Shown: positions 38,626 through 46,835 of the stretch, in pieces
Layout: each line of letters starts with the position of its first letter
Position numbering within the stretch: position 1 is the first letter of the stretch
Source: Bradyrhizobium sp. RD5-C2
GTDB lineage: Bacteria > Pseudomonadota > Alphaproteobacteria > Rhizobiales > Xanthobacteraceae
Assembly (NCBI RefSeq): GCF_019972155.1
Contig: NZ_BOVL01000005.1
Span: 248,001 to 312,000 of the forward strand
DNA length: 64,000 nt
Reading direction: 5' to 3'
The notes under the pieces: generated by a model
What the model saw: only the letters and a program-made list of their open reading frames with translations
Told to the model about the DNA's origin: nothing
The model's database searches: none
Translations under genes and position numbers: made by a program

Positions 38626-38718
38626 AGGGTAGTCCTCCAATGAGCGACTGTTTCAGTTACCCGCCCGCCATCGGGCCGGGCTTAGATGTGTGCAGCCTCA
38701 TGTTCCGGTTCCGAAACA
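38626..38718 (-). promoter_or_regulatory. Candidate ROSE-type RNA thermometer in the Hsp20 5' UTR
   Basis: Read on the minus strand, the hairpin next to the start codon is GTCGCTCATTGGAGGAC (38632-38648). GUC and CUC pair with GAG-GAC around an AUUG loop, with one extra G facing the Shine-Dalgarno GGAGGA. The UCGCU stretch fits the U(U/C)GCU motif of ROSE elements, known from Bradyrhizobium hsp genes. Two more stem-loops lie upstream: CCCGGCC/GGCGGG (about 38660-38680) and TGTTTCGG/CCGGAACA (about 38700-38718). Heating would free the ribosome site. Confidence 0.7.
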
Positions 38719-38845
38719 CTGGTAGCGGCCTGCACCGAGGTGATATGGGAGGGGTCACGTCGCGTTCAAGAGGCGGAAACCGCGCAGCTTTTTTCGGCGC
38801 CCGCGTGCTTGATCTCCACCCTGTCCCACCACTTCGGTCTCCTGC

Positions 38846-39793
38846 ATGACGCTCGTCTCGATCCCCGCCAACCCGGTTCCGGACGACGTTGTCAGTGGCA
38901 CCATCAAGACACCTGACGGGGCCGAGCTGCGCTTCGCGCGCTGGGCGCCGCCGCCCGGCCGCAAGGGCACGGTCTGCGTGTTCGGCGGGCGCGGCGAGAT
39001 GATCGAGAAATACTTCGAGACGGTGCGCGACCTGCGCGACCGCGGCTTTGCGGTGGCGATGATCGACTGGCGCGGGCAGGGCCACTCGTCGCGGCGGCTG
39101 CGCGATCCGCGCAAGGGCTATGTGCGCGACTTCGCCGACTATGAGGTCGATGTCGAGGCTTTCGTGCAGCAGGTGGTGCTGCCGGATTGCCCACCGCCCT
39201 ATTTCGCGTTGGCGCATTCGATGGGCGGCGCTGTCCTGCTGCGGATCGCGCATGCCGGCAAGCGCTGGTTCGACCGCATGGTGCTGTCGGCGCCGATGAT
39301 CGACCTGCCGCGCCGCCGCGTCTCGTTCTTTCCGAGCGCGCTGCTCAGGATCATGCGGCTGACCGGGCAGGGCGGCAACTACGTTCCGGGCGGTAACGAT
39401 GAGCTGGTCGGCCTCGCGCCCTTCATCGGCAATCCCGTCACCAGCGACCCGGTGCGCCACGCCCGCAATGCGGCGATCCTGGAAGAAGACCCGACGCTCG
39501 GCATCGCGGCGCCGACGGTCGCCTGGGCCGACACCGCGTTCACCGCGATGCGCACCTTCCGCGGCATGTCGTATCCGACCGAAATCCGCCAGCCGATCCT
39601 GATGCTGGCGGCGAGCAATGATGAGGTGGTGTCAACGGCGGCGATCGAGGAATTCGCCTACCATTTGCGCGCCGGCTCGCATCTGGTGATCGCCGGCTCC
39701 AAGCACGAGATCCTGCAGGAGCAGGATCGCTACCGCGGGCAATTCTGGGCGGCGTTCGACGCCTTCGTGCCGGGCACGCCACTGTTCAAGTGA
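38846..39793 (+). CDS. Alpha/beta hydrolase, lysophospholipase/monoacylglycerol lipase-like
   Basis: A 315-residue serine hydrolase without a signal peptide. Nucleophile S125 is in ALAHSMGGAVLL. The preceding segment VAMIDWRGQGHSSRRL is the PldB/monoglyceride-lipase signature, and the likely acid and base are in LMLAASNDEVVST and AGSKHEILQEQD. It probably hydrolyses lysophospholipids or monoacylglycerols at the membrane surface. It is divergent from Hsp20, with 220 bp between. The substrate is inferred from family resemblance. Confidence 0.87.
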   Translation: MTLVSIPANPVPDDVVSGTIKTPDGAELRFARWAPPPGRKGTVCVFGGRGEMIEKYFETVRDLRDRGFAVAMIDWRGQGHSSRRLRDPRKGYVRDFADYEVDVEAFVQQVVLPDCPPPYFALAHSMGGAVLLRIAHAGKRWFDRMVLSAPMIDLPRRRVSFFPSALLRIMRLTGQGGNYVPGGNDELVGLAPFIGNPVTSDPVRHARNAAILEEDPTLGIAAPTVAWADTAFTAMRTFRGMSYPTEIRQPILMLAASNDEVVSTAAIEEFAYHLRAGSHLVIAGSKHEILQEQDRYRGQFWAAFDAFVPGTPLFK

Positions 39794-39819
39794 ACCATCT
39801 ATGGTGTGGAGCTCGCGGC

Positions 39820-40482
39820 TCAGCCGTTGAGCAGCGCGACGATCCGGTCGGGAAAGCGCTTTTCCACGAACAAGGTCCTGACCTCGGCGACGCTGAGATA
39901 GCGGTCCTGGCCTTCGCCCCTGCCCATGATGTCGAGCAGCACCGGCCACTCGCCAAGCATCAGCAGCGGATAGTAGCAGTGCAGGATCGCGTAGGACGGA
40001 GGATGCTCGTCCTTGGCGCGCTGGAAGTTCGCCGCCATGAAATTCTTGATCTCGGAGGCCGACAGCCCGCGTTCGACGCTGCCGTCGGGGGCCTTGTGGT
40101 CCGTGCCGAAGGTCGCGAGCCGCGCGATCTCGTCCTCATGCACGACGGCATGCTGATCGAGGATGCGCGAGCCGGCGCCGTGCTTGTCGAGCGGGCCGTT
40201 GCGCAATTCGTCGAGGATAGCGCCCTGCAACAGGCTGCGCACCTGGCTGAAGGGGCCGACGCCGTTGGCCATCTGCGCGACCATGAAGATCTTGGCGCCG
40301 GCGCTGAGCGCCGGAAGGCCGGTCTTGCCGGTGGCGCGGTCGATGGTTTCGGTCAGCTTCGGCAGCGGCACGATATGGCCGCCGATATAGTCGCCGGCAA
40401 CCAGCGCACGCAGGAACGGGCACGGATTGTCAGGGGAAACCTGCGGGGCGGGTGCCGCGCTTGCAGCCGTATCGGACATCAA
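39820..40482 (-). CDS. Uncharacterised protein with a possible haem-thiolate peroxidase (chloroperoxidase-like) N-terminal motif
   Basis: A 220-residue protein without a signal peptide. Near the N-terminus is NPCPFLRALVAGDYIGG (C21 in a P-C-P motif), resembling the haem-ligand segment of chloroperoxidases and unspecific peroxygenases (P-C-P-x-L-N-x-L-A-N-H-G-Y). Residues ~108-120 (LDQHAVVHEDEIARL) resemble the family's H-x-x-x-E-H-D-x-S-x-S-R segment. A GLSASEIKNFMAANFQRAKD helix and a C-terminal SVAEVRTLFVEKRFPDRI follow, the latter also found in the fungal enzymes in a loose sense. These resemblances are weak and read by eye. It may simply be a protein of unknown function. Confidence 0.6.
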   Translation of the reverse strand: MMSDTAASAAPAPQVSPDNPCPFLRALVAGDYIGGHIVPLPKLTETIDRATGKTGLPALSAGAKIFMVAQMANGVGPFSQVRSLLQGAILDELRNGPLDKHGAGSRILDQHAVVHEDEIARLATFGTDHKAPDGSVERGLSASEIKNFMAANFQRAKDEHPPSYAILHCYYPLLMLGEWPVLLDIMGRGEGQDRYLSVAEVRTLFVEKRFPDRIVALLNG

Positions 40483-40539
40483 ACCACATCCTGAAAAGCT
40501 TCAGCTTAAAAAGCATCCGTTACCGGTGGATGAATTCGC

Positions 40540-42339
40540 TCAGGAATCAGCGGCGAATTTCGAGTTGGATGCAACCAGAGCGAGTTTGCCGAAGGGGAGG
40601 CCGGCTTTCAAGAGGCCATCGCGATAGAGCGCGATATCGGCCGGGTTCTTCCAGTGGAAATTGCGCAGGTGACGCTCGACCGTGAGGTCGGGATGGTTGG
40701 CGAGCAGCGCTTCGGCCGCCTGCGCGGCTTCGTCGGCGCGGCCGAGCTGGGCGAGTGCCGCGGCGCGCACCGCAAGACCCTGCAGGTGGTTCGGGTTGAG
40801 ATAGAGCGTTTCGCGCGACCATGACAGCGATGCGTCGTATTGTCCGAGCAGGTAATGGCTGAACGCGTTCAATGCGCCCCATTGGTAGCGCGGGTCGCTG
40901 TTGCCGCGCTGGACCGCGGTCGAGAACAGATCGACCGCCTTGCGATGATCGCCGATCACCATGTGGCAGATGCCGAGCACGCCGCGGGCGCCCATGTCGT
41001 AGGGGTTGAGCTCGATCGCCCGCTTGATGGCGTCCATCGCGGCTTCATAGTGGCCCTGCATCGCATGCAGATAGGCCAGCAGCGAAAATGCGAACGAGGA
41101 GCGCGGGTCGAGCCGGACGCTGCTCTCGGCCAGGCTGACTGACGAGGCCCACAATTCGCGCGTGCTCGGAATCCAGCCGAACTGCACGCTCTGGATCTGG
41201 ATAAGCGCGAGATAGGCGCGCGCGATCGACAGCGCGGGGTCGAGCTCGATCGCCTCCTTGAACAGCGCGATCGCGGTTTCGCAATCGTCCTTGGTCTGGT
41301 GATAGTAGTGCGAAAGACCCTTCAGGAAGCGGTCCCACGCAGTCAGCTCGGCGTTCGGCGAGCGCGCCGGCGCCGAGGCCTCGGCACGGTAGATCTCCTG
41401 GGCCACCGCGGCGGAGAGGTTCGCGGTGATCTCGTCCTGCATTGCGAACAGGTCGCCCATGTCGCGGTCGTAGCGGCCGGTCCACAGCTGCTCGCCCTTC
41501 TCGGGCGCGATCAGCTCGGCGGAGACGCGGATCTTGTTGCCGGCGCGGCGCACCGAGCCCTGGATCAGATAGGTCGCGTCGATCTCGCGCGCGATCAGGC
41601 GGGTCGAGACGCTCTTGCCTTTGTAGGCGAAGGTCGAGTTGCGGCTCAGCACGCGGTAGAAGGATTGCAGCGACAGCGCGTGGATCAGATCCTCGGTCAG
41701 GCCGTCGGAAAAATATTCGTCTGCGCCGCCGCTCAGATTATCGAACGGCAGCACGCCGACGATCGCGGTCCGGTATTGCCCCGGCAGATGCGGGCCGTCG
41801 TCGGGAACCTGCTCCTGCTTGTCGGAGCCCGCCGGCGCCCAGGTCCAGACATGGACCGGCTCGGTGATGTTCTTGAAGCGGTGCGGGCCGGCATCGACCA
41901 GGCTGACGGCAAGTCGCCGCCCTGACTCGGTGCGGGCCTTGTCCGACACCGCAATGCCGCCCGGCACGGCGACGGTCTCGAGGCGGACCGCGATGTTGAC
42001 GTCGTCGCCGAACACCTCGTCCTCGTCGGCCATGACGTCGCCCATGTGGACGCCCATCCGGAAGTGCATGGCGCGTTCGGCCGGCAGATGTTCGTTGCGC
42101 TCGGCCATCAGGGTCTGCATCGCGACGGCAGCCTCGATAGCGCCGATGATGCTCGGAAATTCCAGCAGGAAGCCGTCGCCGGTGTTTTTGACGATTCGGC
42201 CGCCATGGTTGAGGATGATCGGGTAGATCGCGCTGCGATGCGCCTTGAACGAGGCATGCGTCCCCGCCTCGTCGACACCCATCATGCGGGAATAGCCGGC
42301 GATATCAGCGCAAAGAATGGCAGCGAGCCTTCTTTCCAT
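40540..42339 (-). CDS. Class III adenylate/guanylate cyclase with TolB-like and TPR domains
   Basis: A 599-residue protein. Residues ~1-170 are a class III cyclase domain; LCADIAGYSRMMGVDEAGT contains the first metal aspartate and KNTGDGFLLEFPS the second. Residues ~195-325 are a TolB-like N-terminal region (IVGVLPFDNLSGGADEYFSDGLTEDLIHAL). Residues ~345-590 are tetratricopeptide repeats (e.g. FKEAIELDPALSIARAYLAL, IKRAIELNPYDMGARGVLGI). It has no obvious membrane segment. This three-part architecture is common and multicopy in Bradyrhizobium. It probably makes cAMP in response to an unknown cue. AGGAGA precedes the ATG. Confidence 0.9.
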   Translation of the reverse strand: MERRLAAILCADIAGYSRMMGVDEAGTHASFKAHRSAIYPIILNHGGRIVKNTGDGFLLEFPSIIGAIEAAVAMQTLMAERNEHLPAERAMHFRMGVHMGDVMADEDEVFGDDVNIAVRLETVAVPGGIAVSDKARTESGRRLAVSLVDAGPHRFKNITEPVHVWTWAPAGSDKQEQVPDDGPHLPGQYRTAIVGVLPFDNLSGGADEYFSDGLTEDLIHALSLQSFYRVLSRNSTFAYKGKSVSTRLIAREIDATYLIQGSVRRAGNKIRVSAELIAPEKGEQLWTGRYDRDMGDLFAMQDEITANLSAAVAQEIYRAEASAPARSPNAELTAWDRFLKGLSHYYHQTKDDCETAIALFKEAIELDPALSIARAYLALIQIQSVQFGWIPSTRELWASSVSLAESSVRLDPRSSFAFSLLAYLHAMQGHYEAAMDAIKRAIELNPYDMGARGVLGICHMVIGDHRKAVDLFSTAVQRGNSDPRYQWGALNAFSHYLLGQYDASLSWSRETLYLNPNHLQGLAVRAAALAQLGRADEAAQAAEALLANHPDLTVERHLRNFHWKNPADIALYRDGLLKAGLPFGKLALVASNSKFAADS

Positions 42340-42570
42340 GTCTCCTGTGCCCTGGAATTGGCCACTTAGCCGAGGTGACCGAATCCGATACTTACAAGAC
42401 AGGCCGGGTCCGGCGGAAGCGCGGTTTACGGGCACCTATAATGCATAGTAGCAGGAATTGGCATGCGACCAACGGATCGTACAGTCCGTTTCTCTACTGA
42501 ATTCGTGTGTCGCTGCGATGGCGCAGGTTGGCTGACCGTCCTTTCAGGGTCGTTACTTACGTAGGTTAAC

Positions 42571-43215
42571 GTGGCCGAGATGCTGGGAATTCACGAGCTT
42601 TGGCTGTTCGTCCTGTCCGGGTTGCTGCTCAACGTCACGCCAGGGCCGGATACCGCTTATATCATAGGGCGCACGATTCAGCACGGTTGGCGTGGCGGAG
42701 CCGCTGCGGCGATCGGTATCAGCTGCGGCTGCCTGGTCCACGTGCTGGGCGCGGCGATCGGGCTGTCGGCGCTGCTGATGGCGTCGTCGACGGCGTTCCT
42801 GGCCGTCAAGCTGATCGGCGCGGCCTATCTGGTGCTGACCGGCCTGCAGATGCTGCTGTCGCGCGCCAAACCGATCGCTGACATCGCCGGGCAGGGCGGC
42901 GAGGCCTCGATCTCGCGTGTGTTCTGGCAGGGGGCGCTGACCAACATCCTCAACCCCAAGGTGGCGCTGTTCTTCCTTGCATTCCTGCCGCAATTCGTGG
43001 CGGCGGACTCAGCCCACAAGACGCTCGCCTTCCTGGTGCTCGGGCTGATCTTCATCGCCGGCGGCACGCTGTGGTGCCTTGGCCTCGCCGCCTTTGCGGC
43101 GCGGGCTGCCGGCCGCATCCGGCAATCGACCGGCGTGATCGCCTGGATCAACCGCTCGCTCGGCGCGCTCTTCATCTATCTCGGCGTCCGCGTCGCGATG
43201 CTGGAGGCGCGCTAG
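42571..43215 (+). CDS. LysE/RhtB family amino-acid exporter
   Basis: A 214-residue membrane protein from a GTG start, with about six hydrophobic helices. The signature is LLLNVTPGPDTAYIIGRTIQHGWRGGAAAAIGISCGCLVH (residues ~18-57), followed by NILNPKVALFFLAFLPQFV, both diagnostic of LysE/RhtB exporters. It exports an amino acid or related metabolite. An ATG three codons in (42580) is an alternative start. It is divergent from the cyclase gene. Substrate unknown. Confidence 0.88.
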   Translation: MAEMLGIHELWLFVLSGLLLNVTPGPDTAYIIGRTIQHGWRGGAAAAIGISCGCLVHVLGAAIGLSALLMASSTAFLAVKLIGAAYLVLTGLQMLLSRAKPIADIAGQGGEASISRVFWQGALTNILNPKVALFFLAFLPQFVAADSAHKTLAFLVLGLIFIAGGTLWCLGLAAFAARAAGRIRQSTGVIAWINRSLGALFIYLGVRVAMLEAR

Positions 43216-43227
43216 CCTTCACTTGGG

Positions 43228-43275
43228 CATGGTCTCATCGGAAAACCGCTTCGCACTTTTCCGGATCATGCTCTA
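43228..43275. repeat. Short rhizobial repeat (GAAAACCGCTTCGCACTTTTCCGGATCATGC type)
   Basis: The core GGAAAACCGCTTCGCACTTT followed by TCCGGATCATGC is a widely dispersed intergenic element in rhizobia as I know it. A partial palindrome is CATGGTCTCATCGGAAAA / TTTTCCGGATCATG. It fills the convergent gap and overlaps the stop codon of the TauE gene. Confidence 0.65.
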
Positions 43276-44025
43276 GCCGTGGATCTTGAGCAGCGCGCTG
43301 CCGGCCAGATAGATGCCGAGCAGGATCATCGAGATCAGGAACCAGCGGCGGAATACGTCCGGCTGCATCCGGGTGCGGACCGCCTGGCCGATGAACATGC
43401 CGATGAATGACGCCACCATCGCGACCGCGCCCGGCAGCGCGGTGGCCGCGGTCAGCAGTCCCGAGGCCGTGAGGTTGAAGGCGAGCGCGATGGTCGCGGT
43501 GGTGAAGAAGACGCCGAGCGCCTGCACCAGTTCGTCCCGCTCCATGCCGATCGCCTGCATGAACGGCATCGAGGGAATGACCTGGACGCCGGTTGCCGCC
43601 GAGATCAGTCCGGTGATGACGCCAACGATGCCGCCGATCCATTTCTCGTCGCGCCGCCTGACCTTGAAGCTGAACCTGCTCAGGCCGACGATCGCGTAGA
43701 TCACCAGCAGCGCGCCGAGCACCACGGTGCCGTAGGCTGCGTACGGCCCGGTCAGCAGCCCGGCATTGATCCAGATTCCGACCACGGTGCCGAGCATCAG
43801 CGGCCACAGCCGCTTGAGGATGTCGCGCAGATAGGGGCCGACGAAGGTCTGCCAGATATTGGTGACGATCGCCGGCACGATCACGATCGCAATCGCCTGA
43901 CCCGGCGCCATCGTGGTTGCCAGCAATCCCATCGCGACCGTCGGCAGACCGAGGCCGAGTGTCCCCTTGACGAAGCCGGCGAGCAGGAAGGCGAAAGCGA
44001 TGAAGATCAGGAGATGGTCGACCAT
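43273..44025 (-). CDS. TauE/SafE family sulfite/organic-anion exporter-like membrane protein
   Basis: A 250-residue protein with about eight hydrophobic segments. The family repeat is visible near the N-terminus (AFLLAGFVKGTLGLGLPTVAMGLLATTMAPGQAIAIVIVPAIVTNIWQ) and again at GIVGVITGLISAATGVQVIPSMPFMQAIG. Such proteins move sulfite, sulfoacetate or other anions. ATG at 44025 (MVDHLLIFIAF) is preferred to an upstream GTG. The divergent LysR gene is probably its regulator. The substrate is not readable. Confidence 0.87.
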   Translation of the reverse strand: MVDHLLIFIAFAFLLAGFVKGTLGLGLPTVAMGLLATTMAPGQAIAIVIVPAIVTNIWQTFVGPYLRDILKRLWPLMLGTVVGIWINAGLLTGPYAAYGTVVLGALLVIYAIVGLSRFSFKVRRRDEKWIGGIVGVITGLISAATGVQVIPSMPFMQAIGMERDELVQALGVFFTTATIALAFNLTASGLLTAATALPGAVAMVASFIGMFIGQAVRTRMQPDVFRRWFLISMILLGIYLAGSALLKIHG

Positions 44026-44116
44026 CGCTGCACATTGACCGATCGCGCCGATCGGCACAATCTGGAGGTTACGGAGTTAGCCTTCGGATCACCCGAAGGG
44101 CGGGGCGGGAAACGTC

Positions 44117-45010
44117 ATGCGGTTCGACCTGATCGACTTGCAATTGTTCATCGCGGTTTCGGATGCACGTAGCATCACGCAGGGCGCGGCGCGCGCGAAC
44201 CTTGCGCTAGCCTCGGCCAGCGAGCGGATCAAGGGGCTTGAAGAGGCGCTCGGCGTCGCGCTGCTCAAGCGCGGCCGCCGCGGCGTCGAACTGACGGCGG
44301 CGGGCGAGAGCCTGCTCGGTCACGCGCGGATCGTGATGCATAATGTCGAGGCCTTGCAGAGCGATCTCGCCGCCTATGCCAGCGGCGTCCGCGCCAACGT
44401 GCTGCTGCTCGCCAACACCTCGGGTCTCTCGGAGCATCTGCCGCGGGCGCTGGCGGCGTTCCTGCACGAACATCCCGATATCAGCGTCGATGTCGAGGAG
44501 CGCGAGAGCACCGATATCGCGACCGCGATCGCCAGCGGCGCCGCCGATCTCGGCTTCGCCGCCGAACACGCGCTGCCCGACAGCGTCGAACGCTTCCTGT
44601 TCAGCGAGGACCGGCTGATGCTGGTGGCGTCGCGGCGCAGCGATCTCGGCGGCCGCCGCCAGATCGACTTCCAGGAGGTGGTCGGCCGCGATTTCGTCGG
44701 CCTCACGGCGACGTCGGCGCTGCAGGTCCATATTTCGAGGCACGCGGCAAAACTTGGTGCGCGGCTGCGCTTCCGCGCCCGCCTGCGCGGCTTCGACGCC
44801 ATCTGCCAGATGGTCGCCGCCGATGTCGGCATTGCGGTGATCCCGGAAACCGCGGCGCGGCGCTGCGCGGCGGCGATGCCGATCACAACGATAAGAATCC
44901 GCGACGCCTGGGCCAACCGCCGGCTGACGATCTGCGCGCGCAGCTTCAAGGCATTGCCGCGCGCGGCCAAGCAGCTGGTGGAGTATCTGCGGGCCGAAGC
45001 GCAACGCTGA
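44117..45010 (+). CDS. LysR-family transcriptional regulator
   Basis: A 297-residue regulator. The helix-turn-helix is in residues ~1-60 (DLIDLQLFIAVSDARSITQGAARANLALASASERIKGLEEALGVALLKR). The effector domain begins near residue 92 (VLLLANTSGLSEHLPRALAAFLHEHPDISVDVEERES). It is divergent from the TauE-type gene across 91 bp, so it likely controls that transporter. The GST gene follows 19 bp downstream and may be co-transcribed. Effector unknown. Confidence 0.88.
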   Translation: MRFDLIDLQLFIAVSDARSITQGAARANLALASASERIKGLEEALGVALLKRGRRGVELTAAGESLLGHARIVMHNVEALQSDLAAYASGVRANVLLLANTSGLSEHLPRALAAFLHEHPDISVDVEERESTDIATAIASGAADLGFAAEHALPDSVERFLFSEDRLMLVASRRSDLGGRRQIDFQEVVGRDFVGLTATSALQVHISRHAAKLGARLRFRARLRGFDAICQMVAADVGIAVIPETAARRCAAAMPITTIRIRDAWANRRLTICARSFKALPRAAKQLVEYLRAEAQR

Positions 45011-45029
45011 CGAAGCCGAGGAGAGTGCG

Positions 45030-45677
45030 ATGCTCAAGGTCTGGGGACGGCGCAGTTCGTTCAACGTGCAGAAGGTGATGTGGCTGATCGGCGAGCTCGA
45101 TCTGGCGCACGAGCACATCGATGCCGGCGGCGCGTTCGGCGGGCTCGATGCGCCGGCGTTCCTCGCGATGAACCCGCACGGCCGTGTGCCCGTCGTCCGG
45201 GATGACGACGCCACCGTCTGGGAATCCCACGCCATCCTGCGCTACCTCGCCGCGCGCCACGGCAACGGTCGCTTCTGGTCCGACGATCCCGTCATCCGGG
45301 CGCGGGTCGATGGCTGGATGGATTGGTCGCAAACCGCGCTGCAGCCGGATTTTCTCGGCGGCGTGTTCTGGGGATTTTTCCGTACGCCGGAGAGCCAGCG
45401 CGACTGGGCGGCGATTCACAAGGCGCTCGCCCGTTGCGAGCAGCACTTTGCGAAACTCGAACGGCTCCTCGAAGCCACGCCGTTCCTGCTCGGCGAGACG
45501 CTGTCGCTCGCGGACATCACCGCAGGAACTTCGCTCTATCGCTATTTCGGGCTCGAGATCGCCCGCCCGCCGCTGCCGGCGGTCGAGCGCTGGTATCAGC
45601 GGCTGCAGCAGCGGCCGCCGTTTCGCAGCCACGTCATGATTCCGTTCGAGGAGCTGCGCGGCCGGCTCGATTACTAG
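45030..45677 (+). CDS. Glutathione S-transferase family protein
   Basis: A 215-residue protein. Residues ~1-78 are the thioredoxin-like domain: LKVWGRRSSFNVQKVMWLIGELDL (active Ser/Asn near residue 10), NPHGRVPVVRDDDATVWESHAILRYLA (conserved cis-Pro and E-S glutathione site). Residues ~85-205 are the helical domain with the N-capping motif LLGETLSLADITAG. It probably conjugates or reduces electrophiles with glutathione. It starts 19 bp after the LysR gene, with GGAGAG upstream. Confidence 0.9.
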   Translation: MLKVWGRRSSFNVQKVMWLIGELDLAHEHIDAGGAFGGLDAPAFLAMNPHGRVPVVRDDDATVWESHAILRYLAARHGNGRFWSDDPVIRARVDGWMDWSQTALQPDFLGGVFWGFFRTPESQRDWAAIHKALARCEQHFAKLERLLEATPFLLGETLSLADITAGTSLYRYFGLEIARPPLPAVERWYQRLQQRPPFRSHVMIPFEELRGRLDY

Positions 45678-45735
45678 AGCGTTTTCGAGCGAAGTGGATA
45701 CCGGTTCGCGTGAAGAAAACGCGTCAAACGAGAAT
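45676..45735. repeat. Dispersed repeat (AGAGCGTTTTCGAGCGAAGTGGATACC type)
   Basis: The core GAGCGTTTTCGAGCGAAGTG followed by GATACCGGTTCGCGTGAAGAAAACGCGTC is, to my knowledge, common in Bradyrhizobium intergenic DNA. GCGTTTTC at the left and GAAAACGC at the right are inverted copies. It joins directly to the long hairpin at 45736-45776. Confidence 0.65.
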
Positions 45736-45776
45736 CGAGAGCTTCGGTTCTGATTCAATCAGAACCGAAGCTCTCG
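45736..45776. terminator. Long perfect hairpin between convergent genes, likely bidirectional terminator
   Basis: Two 20-bp perfect inverted arms (CGAGAGCTTCGGTTCTGATT and AATCAGAACCGAAGCTCTCG) are separated by a single C. It ends 3 bp before the stop codon of the Bug-type gene and follows the GST gene. There is no long U run, so termination strength is uncertain. Confidence 0.65.
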
Positions 45777-45779
45777 CTC

Positions 45780-46748
45780 TTACTTCGCCGCCACCACGCC
45801 GGCGTCCTGGATCACCTTCGCCCACCTCTTGATGTCGGCGACGATGAAGTCGCGGAAATGCTCCGGCGTGTCGCCGACCAGTGTCAGGCCTTGCTCGGCG
45901 AGCTTTGCCTTCACGCTTGGATCGGCCATCGCGTCGGTCGTGATCTTGTTCAGCCTGGTGACGATCGGCGGCGGCGTGCCGGCGGGGGCGACCATGCCGT
46001 ACCAGTTCTCGATGATCAGGTCGGGCATGCCGGCCTCCGCCGTGGTCGGTACGTCGGGCGCGGTCGGGGCACGCTCGCGGCCGCCGAGCGCAATCGGTCG
46101 CAGCGTGCCCGCCTTGATCTGCGGCAGGATCACCGGCAAGTCGAGGAAGGTCATCTGCACCTGCTGCCCCAGGAGGTCGTTCACCGCCGGCGCCGCGCCG
46201 CGATAGGGCACGTGCACGATGTCGATCTTCGCCGTCAGCTTGAACAATTCGCAGGCCAGATGCGGCAGGCTGCCGGGGCCGGAGGATGCGAAGTTGAGCT
46301 TGCCCGGCTGTGCCTTGGCGAGCGCGACCAGCTCGCTCATGTTCCTTGCCGGCACGTCGGTGGCGACAACCAGCATCTCCGGCACGGTCGCGACCAGCGT
46401 CACCGGCGCGAGATCCTTCAGCGTGTCGTAGGCGACCTTCTCCATGCTCGGGCTGATCGCAAGCGCCCCGGCGCTGGCGATTGCAACCGTGTAGCCGTCG
46501 GGTGCGGCCTTCGCGACCGCATCGGTGCCGAGCACGCCGCCCTGGCCGGCGCGGTTGTCGACGATGACCGGCTGCTTCACCAGTTCCGAGATCTTCTGCC
46601 CGATCACCCGCGCGATGATGTCGTTCGGTCCGCCGGGCGGGAACGGCACGATCAGGCGGATCGGTTTGGTCGGGAACTGCTGGGCGCTGGCGGTGACGGG
46701 CGCGAGAAGCAGGAGAATGGCTGCCAGCAGCCTGCCGCAAATCGTCAT
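45780..46748 (-). CDS. Tripartite tricarboxylate transporter substrate-binding protein (Bug/TctC family)
   Basis: A 322-residue periplasmic protein. Residues 1-23 are a signal peptide (MTICGRLLAAILLLLAPVTASA). The mature part opens QQFPTKPIRLIVPFPPGGPNDIIAR and contains the ligand loop ASSGPGSLPHLACELFKL and HVPYRGAAPAVNDLLGQQVQM, all typical of Bug proteins. They bind carboxylates such as citrate or dicarboxylates. No TctA/TctB membrane genes are adjacent, so it is an orphan receptor, as many Bug genes are. Confidence 0.9.
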   Translation of the reverse strand: MTICGRLLAAILLLLAPVTASAQQFPTKPIRLIVPFPPGGPNDIIARVIGQKISELVKQPVIVDNRAGQGGVLGTDAVAKAAPDGYTVAIASAGALAISPSMEKVAYDTLKDLAPVTLVATVPEMLVVATDVPARNMSELVALAKAQPGKLNFASSGPGSLPHLACELFKLTAKIDIVHVPYRGAAPAVNDLLGQQVQMTFLDLPVILPQIKAGTLRPIALGGRERAPTAPDVPTTAEAGMPDLIIENWYGMVAPAGTPPPIVTRLNKITTDAMADPSVKAKLAEQGLTLVGDTPEHFRDFIVADIKRWAKVIQDAGVVAAK

Positions 46749-46835
46749 GTGCGCCGATCCCTGACTTTTCTCGTTGCCGTCAGGATGGGCGCAGATCAAT
46801 CGCCCGGCAACTCAAGAAATCAGGCGGAGCTAGGA

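Noticed and set aside
42437-42442. Perfect TATAAT in the cyclase/LysE divergent gap
   Set aside because: No matching -35 hexamer or extended -10 at suitable spacing, so it is not called as a promoter.
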